Source of the DNA: Antitrichia curtipendula
Taxonomy: Eukaryota; Streptophyta; Bryopsida; Hypnales; Leucodontaceae
NCBI GenBank assembly: GCA_951230915.1
Contig: OX579636.1
Span: 2,247,001 to 2,311,000, forward strand
Reading direction: 5' to 3'
Length of the DNA: 64,000 nt
The notes below the pieces were generated by a model that ran no database searches, was not told where the DNA came from, and saw only the letters and a program-made list of their open reading frames with translations. How positions within the stretch are numbered: position 1 is the first letter of the stretch; every line of letters begins with the position of its first letter. The translations under genes were made by a program, and so were the position numbers. This document shows positions 1 to 10,370 of the stretch, one piece after another.

Positions 1-270
1 AATGAAGAGGCGACTGCAGGTAAAGGGGCGACCGTGGGTAGGTGAAGGGGCGACTTCAGGTAAATGAAGAGGCGACTGCGGGTGAAGGACGACTGCGGGT
101 AGGTGAAAGGAGGCGACTTCGGGTACACAGAGGACCGCGGGTAGGTGAAGGGACAATTGTAGGAAGTAATTAAAGAGGCGATTGCGAGTAGGTGAAGGGC
201 TAGCTGTAGGAAGTAAAAAATGAAGAGGCGTCCAGGGATAGGTAAAGGACCAGTTGTAGAAAGTAATTAA
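1..270 (-). repeat. GC-rich minisatellite, left outer arm
   Basis: The stretch consists of imperfect units of about 22-25 bp of the form GGCGACTGCGGGTAGGTGAAG, with lower-GC spacers. Read on the minus strand this is the same motif (CCCTACCCGCAGTCGCC) that appears on the plus strand at 14220-14575 and, in a longer unit, at 9590-10260. It is therefore the inverted counterpart of the right outer arm. The array is cut by the window start, so its full length is unknown. No gene is visible. Confidence 0.8.
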
Positions 271-862
271 GCAAAGAATCCAATCTTCTTCAAATCCAAT
301 CTTTTTTAAATCTGATTTTTTTTAAAAAGGCAAAAATTCTAAAAATTAGGTATGAACATGATTAAGATGAATCTTTGCAAATTGCAAAAAATATTAAGGG
401 AAAAACTTAGTTATATCTCTGTTTTTTATTTTTTTATTTTAAATATTAATGTGACAAATATTAAATGATTCTTTGAAAATTACAAAATACAAAGGTGATG
501 TCCTTATTTAAGTTTTTATTTTTTATTTTTATTCTTAAAATCAACATGACAAATAAATTGTAATTAGGAAGAGTCTTGGAGAATTGCAAAAATTATAAGG
601 TAAAGTTTTTTTTTAATTTTCCACCTATTATTTTTAAATCTTTAAATCAATATGACAAATAATACTTAAGTACAATGAGTCACTGAGTATTGCAAAAAAT
701 AAATGACAAAGTTCTAATTGAAATCTCAACCCATTAGTTTTTATTTATAAAGTCAAATTGACAAATAATTTATGATTCGAAGGAGTTTATGAAAATTGAA
801 AGAAAGAAATAGCAAAGTTTTCATTTAAATATTCACGTTTTGTTTTTTATTTTTAAATCAAT
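271..862 (+). repeat. AT-rich ~105 bp tandem repeat, left arm part 1
   Basis: Degenerate tandem units contain, in order, a TTTGAAAATTGCAAAA-like block, a GTTCTTACTTAAATCTCCACC-like block, a T-rich stretch and an AATCAACATGACAAATAAT-like block. The GACAAAT block recurs near 451, 545, 652 and 756, giving a period close to 105 bp. The array is interrupted at 863 by the Ty3/Gypsy element and resumes at 6944. No gene is visible. Confidence 0.8.
858..862. repeat. 5 bp target-site duplication of the Ty3 element (left)
   Basis: TCAAT directly precedes the left LTR and is repeated exactly at 6939-6943 after the right LTR. A 5 bp duplication is the usual length for Ty3/Gypsy integration. Confidence 0.92.
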
Positions 863-1301
863 TGTTAGAACTTGAACCTAATTCCAGTCGACACTCACAG
901 TCAGCAAGGTTGGAAGGCCTTCCTCGTCATAGCAGATTACCGTGTTTTTCCAACCGCAGGCAGAATAGTTATTTCCTTATGGAACTACTAATGCACATTC
1001 AGTATACAGGAATTGACCAGTACTGTGACTCTCATGCAATTCAGACTATTATAGGAACCGAAGTAGAAATCAGGAACGGATCAGAGGTGGAGAGCTATAT
1101 CAGATGAGCCAACGATGCTTTAGTATTCCAGGATGTTGCGTGAGGGACATCGACCCCCCTCACTGGGTTTTAAGGAGACTGCGGCCTCCTGGACCGGTAC
1201 CGGAAACTGCCTTGCCGTTGCAACTTCCCATATCGCACCTACGCCCCTCTCCGAGCGACCGTTGTCCCAGTCGAAGTAAGCCCGTCCAGCTGGTCGTAAC
1301 A
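863..1301 (-). repeat. 3' LTR of the Ty3 element
   Basis: This 439 bp LTR is bounded by TGTTA/TAACA. Against the other LTR (6487-6938) I count five substitutions, four of them transitions. It also lacks 13 bp that are present at about 6916-6928 in the other copy. The end of the pol reading frame runs into this LTR and stops at 1239-1241. Confidence 0.95.
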
Positions 1302-4300
1302 ATACCCCCCCTTTAAGGTTTCGGTGGGGTTATCTGTGAATTCCAGGGCTTGAATGTGAGACGGCGCTGGCGCAGTCGGGTGTCGGGAATGAAATTCTTT
1401 TACCACGTCCGGAGCGTTTTGGAGGTTTACCGCTGGTTCCCAGGAGTTGTGCGTGGGTCCGTATCCCTCCCAGGATACTAAATATTGAAGTTGCCTGCCG
1501 CGTCTCCTTCTTCAGGAATCTAGGATGTTGTGCACCTCCCATTCGATATCTCTCTCGAGTGTCACGATTGGTGGCGGTGGCTTTTGGGGACGTCCGGGTA
1601 TTGTGTCGTGCCGATATTTTTCCAACAGGGAGACGTGAAACACGTCGTGAATGCGGAGTGTTCGGGGGAGTTTCAACCTAAAAACCAAGTCTGAAATTTT
1701 TTCCGTAATTAGAAAAGGACCCAGAAACTTGGGCGCCAGCTTTTTCGTTGGTGCTGTGGTGGCTATGTTGTCGTGGCGGAGCATGACTTTGTCTCCCACT
1801 TGATATTATGGTTGTAATTTAACGTCCTTATCATATTGTCTTTTAGCTTGTTCCCCCGCCAGCTGGATGAGTATTTTAAGTTCTTCGTGTACCTGCTGCA
1901 ATTGCTGAACCCGTGCTTCTGCTGCCGGAATCGTTGAGGATGTTGGAGAAAGAAACGATAGCTGGGGGTGATAGCCATACGTGGCGAAAAAAGGAGAGAA
2001 TCCCGTAGCTGCGTGAACAGCATTATTATATGCGAATTCAGCCAAGGGAAGCAAGTCTGACCAGTTATCCTGCCGTGTTGTCGTGAATATCCGTAAATAT
2101 TGCTCGAGGATCTGATTGACCCTCTCCGTTTGGCCGTCGGATTGCGGGTGAAACGCTGTTGTAGGTGATGGTTGAATTCGAAGAAGTTGATATAAACGCC
2201 TCATGAATTTAGAAATAAACACGGGGCCGCGATCAAAGATCATTTCGGTGGGGGTTCCATGGTGCTTCCAGACGTTGTGTAGGTATAGTGTAGCCGCACC
2301 ATTGGAGTCAATTGATTCGTTCGTAGGAATAAAGTGAGCTAGTTTGGTGTTTTTATCAACAACCATCATAATTGAATCGAATCCCCCACTTTTCGGCAAC
2401 TTTACAATAAAATCTGTGGTAACTCGTTTCCAAGGTGCGTGAGCTGCGGGAATAGGTTGTAATAATCCATATCGAGCGTGATGCGTAGACTTTGAGCGTT
2501 GGCACGTATCGCATCCATCCACATATTGGTGGACATATCGACGTAGTGTGGACCAATAAAAATTCCGAGATACTAAATCAAATGTTTTAGCCCTCCCAGG
2601 ATGACCCGCCATTGGGGCATCATGCCGAGAACGTAAAATTTGACGTTTCAATTCTGCATCATCCGGAACCACGACCTTGTCTCGAAAATATAGAATGCCA
2701 TCAGACAATTGATATGCTTGGAGTTGTTGGCAAGCGTGAAGTGGAGCTTGGTCCGGCTAATTTTGAAAGAATGCTCTAATTGATTCTAGTGTGGTGTCTG
2801 TAGCAGTGGCCACCTTAATGTGCTCCATAATTTTGTTGTCATTCCAAACTGGTTCGATAAATTCCAGGGATGCCAATCGGAACAAAGGTTCTGAATTTTG
2901 TTCATGATCTTCAGTTGTTTTCCTTTGTCTGGATAACATGTCAGCTCGCCCATTTTGAAGACCCGGCCTATGTTGAATAATGAAATTGAAGGCTGATAGC
3001 ATTTCGGACCACCTGGCCTGTCGTCGATTTAACTGTTTCGTTGTAAGAAAATGCTCCAAGTTTTTGTGATCGGAAATCACCCTTATTGGATGCGGTGATC
3101 CTTCTAAGTAGACCCTCCAGTCCTGGAAAGCTAGAACGATGGCTAGTAACTCCTTGTCATAGATGTCGTAATTTTGTTCCGCCAATGTCATTTTAGAGCT
3201 TCGATAGGCACATGGGTGTAGGTGTCCGTCCTGGCCATGTTGAGATAAAATTCCCCCTGTTGCCATGTCTGAGGCGTCCGTTTCTACCACAAACGGCTGT
3301 TCGAAATTTGGATGTATGAGCACCGGTGCTTGGATAAAACGGGACCTGAGTTCATTGAAAGCTTCTTGGGCTTGAGTAGTCCAATTGAATGGTTGATTTT
3401 TCCGGGTTAACTCGGTAAGTGGAATGGCTATTTTTGAATAGCCAGAAATGAATCGTCTATAGAAATTCGCAAATCCTAGAAATGCTTGTACCTCTTTGAG
3501 TGTGGTTGGAACAGGCCATTCCCGGATTCCTTGAACTTTGTCATCGCACATAGCCACCCCTTTGTCCGAAACAATCATGCCTAAAAATTCAACAGAACTT
3601 TTGTGAAATTCACATTTTGATGCCTTAGCATAGAGACCATGTTGTTGTAGTCTTTTCAAGACCTCCCGTACTATTAATTGATGTTCTTCTAGATTCTTTG
3701 AAAAAATCAATATATCATCCAAATATATGACGACCGAGATGTCCAATAAATCACTAAATATATTCTGCATGTGAGCTTGGAATTGAGCCGGTGCATTGGT
3801 TAACCCAAACGGCATCACCAAATACTCAAAAAGACCGTAGCGAGTTTTAAAAGCTGTTTTGTATTCATGACCGCTGGCCATTCGAACTCTATGATACGCT
3901 TGTCGTACATCCAATTTCGTAAAAAATTTAGCATCAATTAATCGATCAATAAGTTCCGGAATTAAAGGTAATGGATATCGGTTTCTTACAGTGACTTGAT
4001 TTAAATTCCGGTAGTCTATGCACACCCGGATGGATCCATCTTTCTTTCGAGCAAAAACTATTGGTGCCAATACCGGAGACTTTGATCGTTGGATCCACCC
4101 TTTTCCCAAATTTTCTTCAAGATAACGTCGTAACTCCTCAAGCTCTATCGGGGACATTGGCCGTAATCCCGTATTTCGTGGTTCCTGTCCCTCCTTGAAT
4201 TCAATCTTCATGTCCGATGCTCCATGATTCGGAAGTTCATTTGACGCCACCTCGCTGAAAGCTTCCTGTAAGTCCTGATATTCCGGTGGGATATCAACTT

Positions 4301-5153
4301 CCTTGGTTAGCTCTGATACCTGCAAAGCGTAAACCTGAGCCCCTTTGGCGGAGAGCCGAAATCCAGCAGCTGAGACAATAGCCAGCTTTGGTGCCACCGG
4401 CCCTTGGCCTGGCCCTTTCCCGGAGATCCCTTCTGAACTTGGACCCGCTCCCCGTTGAACTCGCCGACGTTTACGGAGAACCCGCATCTGGATCCCCCGT
4501 CTTCCCGAGCCTGTCGCCCGACTCTGACTCCTCTGGCCAGCCTTGAACGCCGTAGAGCTTGCTACATGTCTCTCGCTTTTCAGCCCGGTTTCCAATACCG
4601 TGGGCTGTCGCTGATCATTGGATGCAGAGCCGCAAGACCCCATCTCCCACAGGACCTCCTCTTTTCCAAAAGTGCCGCAAACACTTTGTCCTTCCTGTGG
4701 CCACGACCCCTGTGACTCACACGTATCCCTACAATATGCTGAATCAAACGTAACCTTCCTACTTGCCCATCCGATGGTAGGGTCATGACGCACCAGCCAT
4801 GGGATCCCCAGGATGCAAGAATAGCGTCCAATATTCGTGATGTCAGCTAACAATAATTCTTGATGATTTCCTATTCGCAACTCCACCGTTGCTTCATGGG
4901 TAATGAGTCCCGAATTTATCATACGGCCATCAATTACTCTAATCTCTCGTGGAACGATTTTCTTTTTTATTTCAGCGTTGCATACTTTAGCAAATTGTGG
5001 GTGCATAAATATCCATGTTGCTCCAGAGTCAATAAGTGCTGTGCCGGTTGTAGAATTGATGCTTGCCTCTAATGTTAAATGTGCCTCCGGATCAACAGTG
5101 GCGCACAAACATAACGGCCCCAACTCCAAGGATTCCTCATGATGGGTGATCAT
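1239..5153 (-). pseudogene. pol: Ty3 Pol polyprotein (PR-RT-RH-IN-chromodomain) with three in-frame stops
   Basis: One continuous frame of about 1305 codons runs from ATG 5153 to TAG 1239-1241, inside the 3' LTR. It is open further upstream to 5240 for frameshift entry. Order of domains: aspartic protease with LIDSGAT (D about residue 42); reverse transcriptase with PIVFARKKDGSIR and the YLDD box near 3714-3725; RNase H with VETDASD near 3270-3285; an HHCC zinc-binding region and D,D,E integrase core (TTDFIVKLP, IFDRGPVF, QTERVNQ) within 1806-2708; the integrase C-terminal KLAPKFLGPF/HVSLLEKY region; and a chromodomain with EWEVHNILDS and YLVSWEGYGPTHNSWEP. Stops are TAG at 2757-2759 (between RNase H and integrase), TAA at 1806-1808 (integrase end) and TGA at 1512-1514 (in the chromodomain). 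No frameshift is needed; all three stops are explained by C-to-T changes on the coding strand. Confidence 0.9.
1302..1314 (-). other. Polypurine tract
   Basis: Read on the minus strand, the bases just upstream of the 3' LTR are AAAGGGGGGG followed by TAT and then the LTR start TGTTACG. Position and composition fit the plus-strand primer of an LTR retrotransposon. Confidence 0.8.
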
Positions 5154-5215
5154 TTTTCCTTGTGGGACCGTAACCGATGCAGTTTGGAGCGTGCCCGGGT
5201 ACCGAATGGACAGCT

Positions 5216-6280
5216 TCAGTCCCGGGCATTGTCTTTTCCCGATTCCTCCTCTCCTTGAGCTGCAAGTGAAAGTGGTTTAGAGGGGTTTGTTGGACACCTT
5301 GCTCGAACGTGTCTTAGCATTCCACACCCCCAACATTTCCCTTGTCGCTGGTATTCCAACCGTTCACCAGCTGTTTTTGCAAGTGCTGTGGATGTATGAA
5401 CCGCATCGAGCTCCATTGGAGTAGGGCCTGACACTCCTGGAGTAGAGTGGGGTCGCCCTCCTTGGTCCCTTGGATGGAACGAGGAGTTGGAAAACCGGCG
5501 GTTTTGGCGTCGTGACCACAACCTCTCGTCAATTCGGGAGGCCATTGCCATCCACTCATGAAGCCCACGTGGTTGAGTTTCAGCCGTAGCTATGGAGTCG
5601 AGCACTTCATCCTTAAGCCCTCCTCGAAACCATGCTACCAGGCTCGATTCATTCCAATCGACCTGCGCAGCATGTTCATTAAAGGTGGAGATGTAGCCAG
5701 CCATTGAGCTGGTTTGCTTTATTTTTCCAAGGCGATCCTCAGCACTACTTCGACGGTCTAAATCACCATAGACCGAAATAACCGCTTCTCGAAAGTGATC
5801 ATAACTATTCAGTAACTCATGATGTCGCCCCTCGTCCAGGGCTTGAAGGATGGGCATTGCCCAATTTTGTGCCGCCCCTCCCATGTATGAAAGAGCCAGG
5901 GCTATCTTGTCTTCATCATATTGGTAAGCACGTGGATTACCACGAATCACGAGGCGAAGTTGAGCAAACCATTTGTAAACTTCTCCTCCCTTCTTACCTA
6001 AGAATTTTTCAGGCTTCGCTACTCGGGACTCCCTGCCATGGTAATTCTCATCGCGATGCCCCTCCGACCCAGCAGGTTCCCGACCCGTGACCCGTCCGAT
6101 CGCTAGAGAAGATCCCGATGAAAGAGGTACCGCTGTCTGTCCTGAAAGTTGCTGCACGAGATGCGGAATCGCCGTTTGAAGAACCGACTCAATCTGTTGC
6201 TGAATGAATGCCGATAATTCAGCACCCAAACCTTCCGGAACCTGTGGTCCCGCATTCGCAGCAGCGCCCCCTGGCTCCAT
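5216..6280 (-). CDS. gag: Ty3 Gag with CCHC zinc knuckle
   Basis: This open frame of 354 codons runs from ATG at 6280 to TGA at 5216-5218. An upstream in-frame GTG is less likely as the start. It encodes the structural capsid-nucleocapsid protein that packages element RNA in cytoplasmic particles. The central part (roughly residues 90-260) has the spaced W, F and L residues of retrotransposon gag capsid domains, for example the stretches around VYKWFAQLRL and YISTFNEH. Near residue 320 there is one CCHC knuckle, C-x2-C-x4-H-x4-C, within CWGCGMLRHVRARC. Gag itself is uninterrupted. Pol begins downstream in the -1 frame, and a canonical slippery heptamer precedes the gag stop. Confidence 0.9.
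   Translation of the reverse strand: MEPGGAAANAGPQVPEGLGAELSAFIQQQIESVLQTAIPHLVQQLSGQTAVPLSSGSSLAIGRVTGREPAGSEGHRDENYHGRESRVAKPEKFLGKKGGEVYKWFAQLRLVIRGNPRAYQYDEDKIALALSYMGGAAQNWAMPILQALDEGRHHELLNSYDHFREAVISVYGDLDRRSSAEDRLGKIKQTSSMAGYISTFNEHAAQVDWNESSLVAWFRGGLKDEVLDSIATAETQPRGLHEWMAMASRIDERLWSRRQNRRFSNSSFHPRDQGGRPHSTPGVSGPTPMELDAVHTSTALAKTAGERLEYQRQGKCWGCGMLRHVRARCPTNPSKPLSLAAQGEEESGKDNARD
5234..5240 (-). promoter_or_regulatory. Putative -1 ribosomal frameshift site between gag and pol
   Basis: On the minus strand the heptamer is GGGAAAA, phased as G GGA AAA in the gag frame, which fits the X XXY YYZ rule. It lies five codons before the gag stop codon. The pol frame is the -1 frame relative to gag and stays open from this heptamer to the first pol ATG at 5153. 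I did not establish a downstream stem or pseudoknot. Confidence 0.6.
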
Positions 6281-6486
6281 CACGATCGGAATCTCAACAC
6301 TGTAGCAGAGTTACTCGTTCAGTCATCTCGCAACTTGTCATCTTAAAAATTGAACTTACGACTCCTCCGAACCCAACTCCATTATCTGTGCCCCTCTCCT
6401 ACCAACCTCACAAACCCTCATCATTACTTCTGAATCAGCATCGCAGAGTTCCCTCAAAGAGCGTGGACTGTCCCAACGCAACATAA

Positions 6487-6938
6487 TGTTAGAACTTGAA
6501 CCTAATTCCAATCGACACTCTCAGTCAGCAAGGTTGGAAGGCCTTCCTCATCATAGTAGATTACCGTGTTTTTCCAACCGCAGGCAGAATAGTTATTTCC
6601 TTATGGAACTACTAATGCACATTCAGTATACAGGAATTGACCAGTACTGTGACTCTCATGCAATTCAGACTATTATAGGAACCGAAGTAGAAATCAGGAA
6701 CGGATCAGAGGTGGAGAGCTATATCGGATGAGCCAACGATGCTTTAGTATTCCAGGATGTTGCGTGAGGGACATCGACCCCCCTCACTGGGTTTTAAGGA
6801 GACTGCGGCCTCCTGGACCGGTACCGGAAACTGCCTTGCCGTTGCAACTTCCCATATCGCACCTACGCCCCTCTCCGAGCGACCGTTGTCCCAGTCGAAG
6901 TAAGCCCGTCCAGCTGTTACGGCCAGCTGGTCGTAACA
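6487..6938 (-). repeat. 5' LTR of the Ty3 element
   Basis: This 452 bp LTR should carry the promoter of the element, because the element is transcribed on the minus strand. It is 13 bp longer than its partner. The extra bases lie in a CCAGCTGTTACGGCCAGCTGG context, a local inverted repeat close to the LTR edge. No obvious initiator-methionine primer-binding site (TGGTATCAGAGC) follows it internally. Confidence 0.94.
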
Positions 6939-6943
6939 TCAAT
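6939..6943. repeat. 5 bp target-site duplication of the Ty3 element (right)
   Basis: TCAAT follows the right LTR and matches 858-862 exactly. Confidence 0.92.
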
Positions 6944-9240
6944 GTAACAATTTATACATGAAAATGATGACTCTTTGTGAATTGCAAAATATAATTGGCC
7001 CCATTCTTACTTCAATCTCACGCATGCATATTTTGTTTTTAAATCAAAGTGACAAATAATATGTGAATAGGATTATTCACTTAGAATTACAAAAATAAAT
7101 AGAAAAATTCTTACTTAATCTCTATTTTTTATATTTTATTTTTAAAATCAACACGACAAACTATTCAAAATTAACTTGACTCTTTAAGAATTGCAAAAAT
7201 TACATGGAAAAGTTCTTAATTAATTTGCCACCATTTACTTTTATTTTTAAATCTACATGATTAATAATACATAAATAGGATGAATAGGATGATTTTAAGA
7301 TTTCAAAAAATAAATACAAGAGATCTTATTTAAGACTTCCACCCATTATTTTTTACTTGTAAAATCAATCTGACAAGTAATTCATTATTAGAAGTAGAGA
7401 ACTATCAAAAAATAAAATAAAAAGTTCTTACTTAAATCATTATCCTTTATTTTTAATATTAGAGCAATGTGACAAATAATACATGAGTAGGATGATTCTT
7501 TGAAAATTACAAAATGTAAATAGGTATGTTCTTACTTCAATCTCCACCCTTATTTTTTTATTTTCAAAATCAACATGACGAGTAATTCATGATTAGAAGG
7601 AGTCTTTGAAAATTGCAAAAGTTAAAAAAAAAAGTTCTTACTTAAATCATCATCATTTTCTTTGTGTTTATAAATCAAAGTGACAAGCAATTCATGCTTA
7701 CAAGAAGCTTTGAAGAATTGCAAAAAATAAATAGAGAGTTTCTTACATAAATGTGTATCTTTTGTTTTTCATTTTATAATCAAAGTGACAAACCATAATT
7801 AAGAAGAGTCTTAGAGAATTGCAAGAAAATAAATAGGGAAGTTCTTACTTAAATCTCCACTCTTTATTTATTTATTTATATTATCAATACAACAAATGAT
7901 TTATGATTATGAAGGTTCTTAGAAAATAGTCAAAAATTAAAAAAGGAGAGTTTCTTACATAAATCACCACCATTTAATTTTTAAATCTTAAAAAAATATG
8001 ACAATTTATTCATGAGTCATGATTAGAACTTTAGAAGGATCTCTTGAAAATTACAAATTTTAAAAGGAGGACATACTTAAATCTCCACCCTCTATTTTTT
8101 ATTCTTAGATTAACTTCACAAACGATTCACTAGTACAATGATTCTTTGAAAATTGCAAATCTAAAAACAATGGATAAGTTTTTACTTAAATCTCCACGTT
8201 AAATTTTAAAATCAACATGATAAATGATTTATAATTAGGACAACTCATTCATAATTGCCAAAAGTAAATAGGAAAGTTTGTACTTAAATTTCTATCCAAT
8301 ATTTTTAGATATTAAGTGACAACATGAAAAATAATACTTAAGTTAAGTAAGATGAATTAGAGAATGGAGAAAAAAAATTCTTAATTAAATCTTGATCTTT
8401 CATTTTTTTATTTAGACCAATATGAAAAATAATTCAAGGTTAGAAGGACTCTTTGAAAATTGCAAACTAAAATAAAATGAAAAAATTCTTACCTAAATAT
8501 CACCCTTTATTTTTATTTATATAATCAAAATGGCAATAAATTCATAATTATGAGGAGTCTTGGAGAATTATAACAAATAAATGGGAATTTTACTATTTTA
8601 AATTTCCACCCTAAGTTATTTTTAATTATTAAATCAGCATGACAAATAATACTTCAATAGGATGATTTTTTGAGAATTTTTAAAAGTAGATGGAAAAGTT
8701 CTTACTTATTTCCACCCTTTATTTTTATCAATTATTAAGTCAAAATAAAAAATAATTCTTAACTAAATGAAGCCCTAAAGAATTGCAAAAAATAAATAGG
8801 GAAGTTCATACCTAAACGTCTATCCTTTGTGATTTATTATTAAAATCATTATGGCAAACAATATACAGGTAGTACAATTCTTTGAGAATTACAAAAAATA
8901 ATAGTTATGTTCTTATTTCAATCTCTACCCGTTATTTTTGATTTTTAGATCTATAATCTCCATCTTTTTTTTTAATTTTTAAAATCAACAAAGACAAATA
9001 AATTATGAAAGGACTGCAAAATTTAAAAGGATAAGTTCTTATCTAAATTACCACCTTTACTTTAAATTTATTTAAAGTGATAAATCATTTATGATTAGAA
9101 AGAATCTTAGAGAGATGCAAAGAAGAAATTAGAAAAATTCTAATTAAATACTTAACATGAATTGTTAGATTCTTTGAAAATTGCAAAAAATAAATGGGTG
9201 GCTTTTTTTTTTAAATCTTTATCCATTATGTTTGAAAATT
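6944..9240 (+). repeat. AT-rich ~105 bp tandem repeat, left arm part 2
   Basis: The array seen at 271-862 continues after the retrotransposon. GACAAAT-like blocks occur near 7048, 7153, 7257, 7368, 7469, 7573, 7679 and 7786 and continue beyond, so spacing is 101-111 bp. Units are diverged and many have small indels. The same repeat in the opposite orientation fills 10375-13690. No gene is visible. Confidence 0.85.
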
Positions 9241-9379
9241 ATTGGCCTTTTTATTTGTTTTGAATTGCCCTTTTGCGGTTGCTGCACATATAGTCGCCCC
9301 ACCTCCTAATCTACATGCGTCCATGAAGAAAGAAAAAAAAAAAAAATATCTCTTGAACGGTGTTTCCCTTTTACTTTAC

Positions 9380-10370
9380 CTTTCATCACCACATATGCAT
9401 ATGCCCCTTGAGGGAAATAAATTCCTTCCAAAGACATTGTAGTTTTCAACTTTCTACAATCGACCTACCACCTTGCAATTATCCCTTTTTTATAAATCCT
9501 TTGAGAGAAGTAATGTCTTTACAAAGATATTTTTACCTATACGGGGTCTTCCTATCACCTTCGGTCGCCCTTCCATCTACAGTCGCCCTTCCATCCATGG
9601 TCGCCCCTCCACCCATAGTTGCCCCATCCGCATGCGCCCCTTGAGAGACAAAATGTCCTTCCAAGGACAATGTATATTTCTCCTATGTACAGCCGCCCCA
9701 CCATGTGCAGTCGCCCCTACACCCGCGGTCACCCCATCCGCATGCGCCCCTTGAGAAGAAAAATGTCTATCCAAAGACAATGTGTGTTTCTCCTATGTGC
9801 GATCGCCCCACCATGTGCAGTTGCCCCTACACTCGCAAGTCGCCCCATCCGCATGCGCCCCTTGAGAAGAAAAATGTCTTTTCAAAGACAATGTGCATTT
9901 CTCCTATGTGCGGTCGCCCCACACCTGTAGTCGCCCCTCTACCCGCGGTCGCCCTATCCGCATGCGCCCCTTGAGAGAAAAAATGTCTTTCCAAGGACAA
10001 TGTGTATTTCTCCTATGTGCGGTCGCTCCACACCCGCAGTCGCCCCTCTACCCACGGTCGCCCCATCTGCATGGGTCGTTTGAGAGGAAAAATGTCTTTC
10101 GAAGGACATTGTGGTTTTCTGCTATGTGCAGTCGCTCCTCCATGTGCAAGTCGCCCCATCTGCATGCGCCCCTTAAGAGAAAAAATGTCCTTTCTAGCAA
10201 ATTGTGATTTTCTCCTATGGGCGGTTGCCCCACCACTTGCGGTTCCCCCTTCTACATGCGCCCTTTGAGGAAAATTAATGTCTTTTAAAAGATATTATCT
10301 TTTTGTATTATAAATGTTTGTGCTCTTGAGCTCACCCCACACACACAAGCCCCTTGAAGGGGCCATAATT
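9380..10370 (+). repeat. GC-rich ~110 bp tandem array at the centre of the inverted structure
   Basis: Repeated units contain CCATCCGCATGCGCCCCTTG, an AAAAATGTCTTTCCAAAGACAATG-like block (itself a short inverted repeat), TTTCTCCTATGTGCGGTCG and one or two CGCCCCTACCCGC motifs. The CATGCG marker starts at 9631, 9741, 9852, 9961, 10070 (variant), 10163 and 10255, with weaker units from about 9398. Spacing is 109-111 bp, then about 93 bp where one CGCCCC motif is missing. Because 110 is not a multiple of three, long overlapping ORFs appear in all plus frames; I regard them as by-products of the repeat. Confidence 0.88.

Larger units (their letters stand above)
863..6938 (-). mobile_element. Ty3/Gypsy chromovirus, complete with both LTRs, coding frame broken
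   Basis: This is a complete LTR retrotransposon of 6076 bp on the minus strand. It has two LTRs, the ends TGTTA...TAACA, and a perfect 5 bp target duplication TCAAT at 858-862 and 6939-6943. A purine tract lies just upstream of the 3' LTR. Internally it carries gag, protease, reverse transcriptase, RNase H, integrase and a C-terminal chromodomain, an order and domain set typical of chromoviruses. It inserted into an AT-rich tandem array whose repeats continue on both sides. The LTRs differ by five substitutions and one 13 bp indel, so the insertion is young. Pol nevertheless has three in-frame stops, so this copy cannot make a full polyprotein. Confidence 0.95.

Noticed and set aside
1..270. 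Telomere-like G-rich repeat
   Set aside because: The GGGTAGGTGAAGG-like units are long, irregular and not the TTTAGGG plant telomere. The same motif appears inverted at 14.2-14.6 kb inside the window.
9242..10268. Overlapping plus-strand ORFs of 66-104 codons with a recurring RMRPLR.KMSF peptide
   Set aside because: They translate the 110 bp GC-rich repeat. Since 110 is not a multiple of three, all frames are open in turn, which mimics coding sequence.
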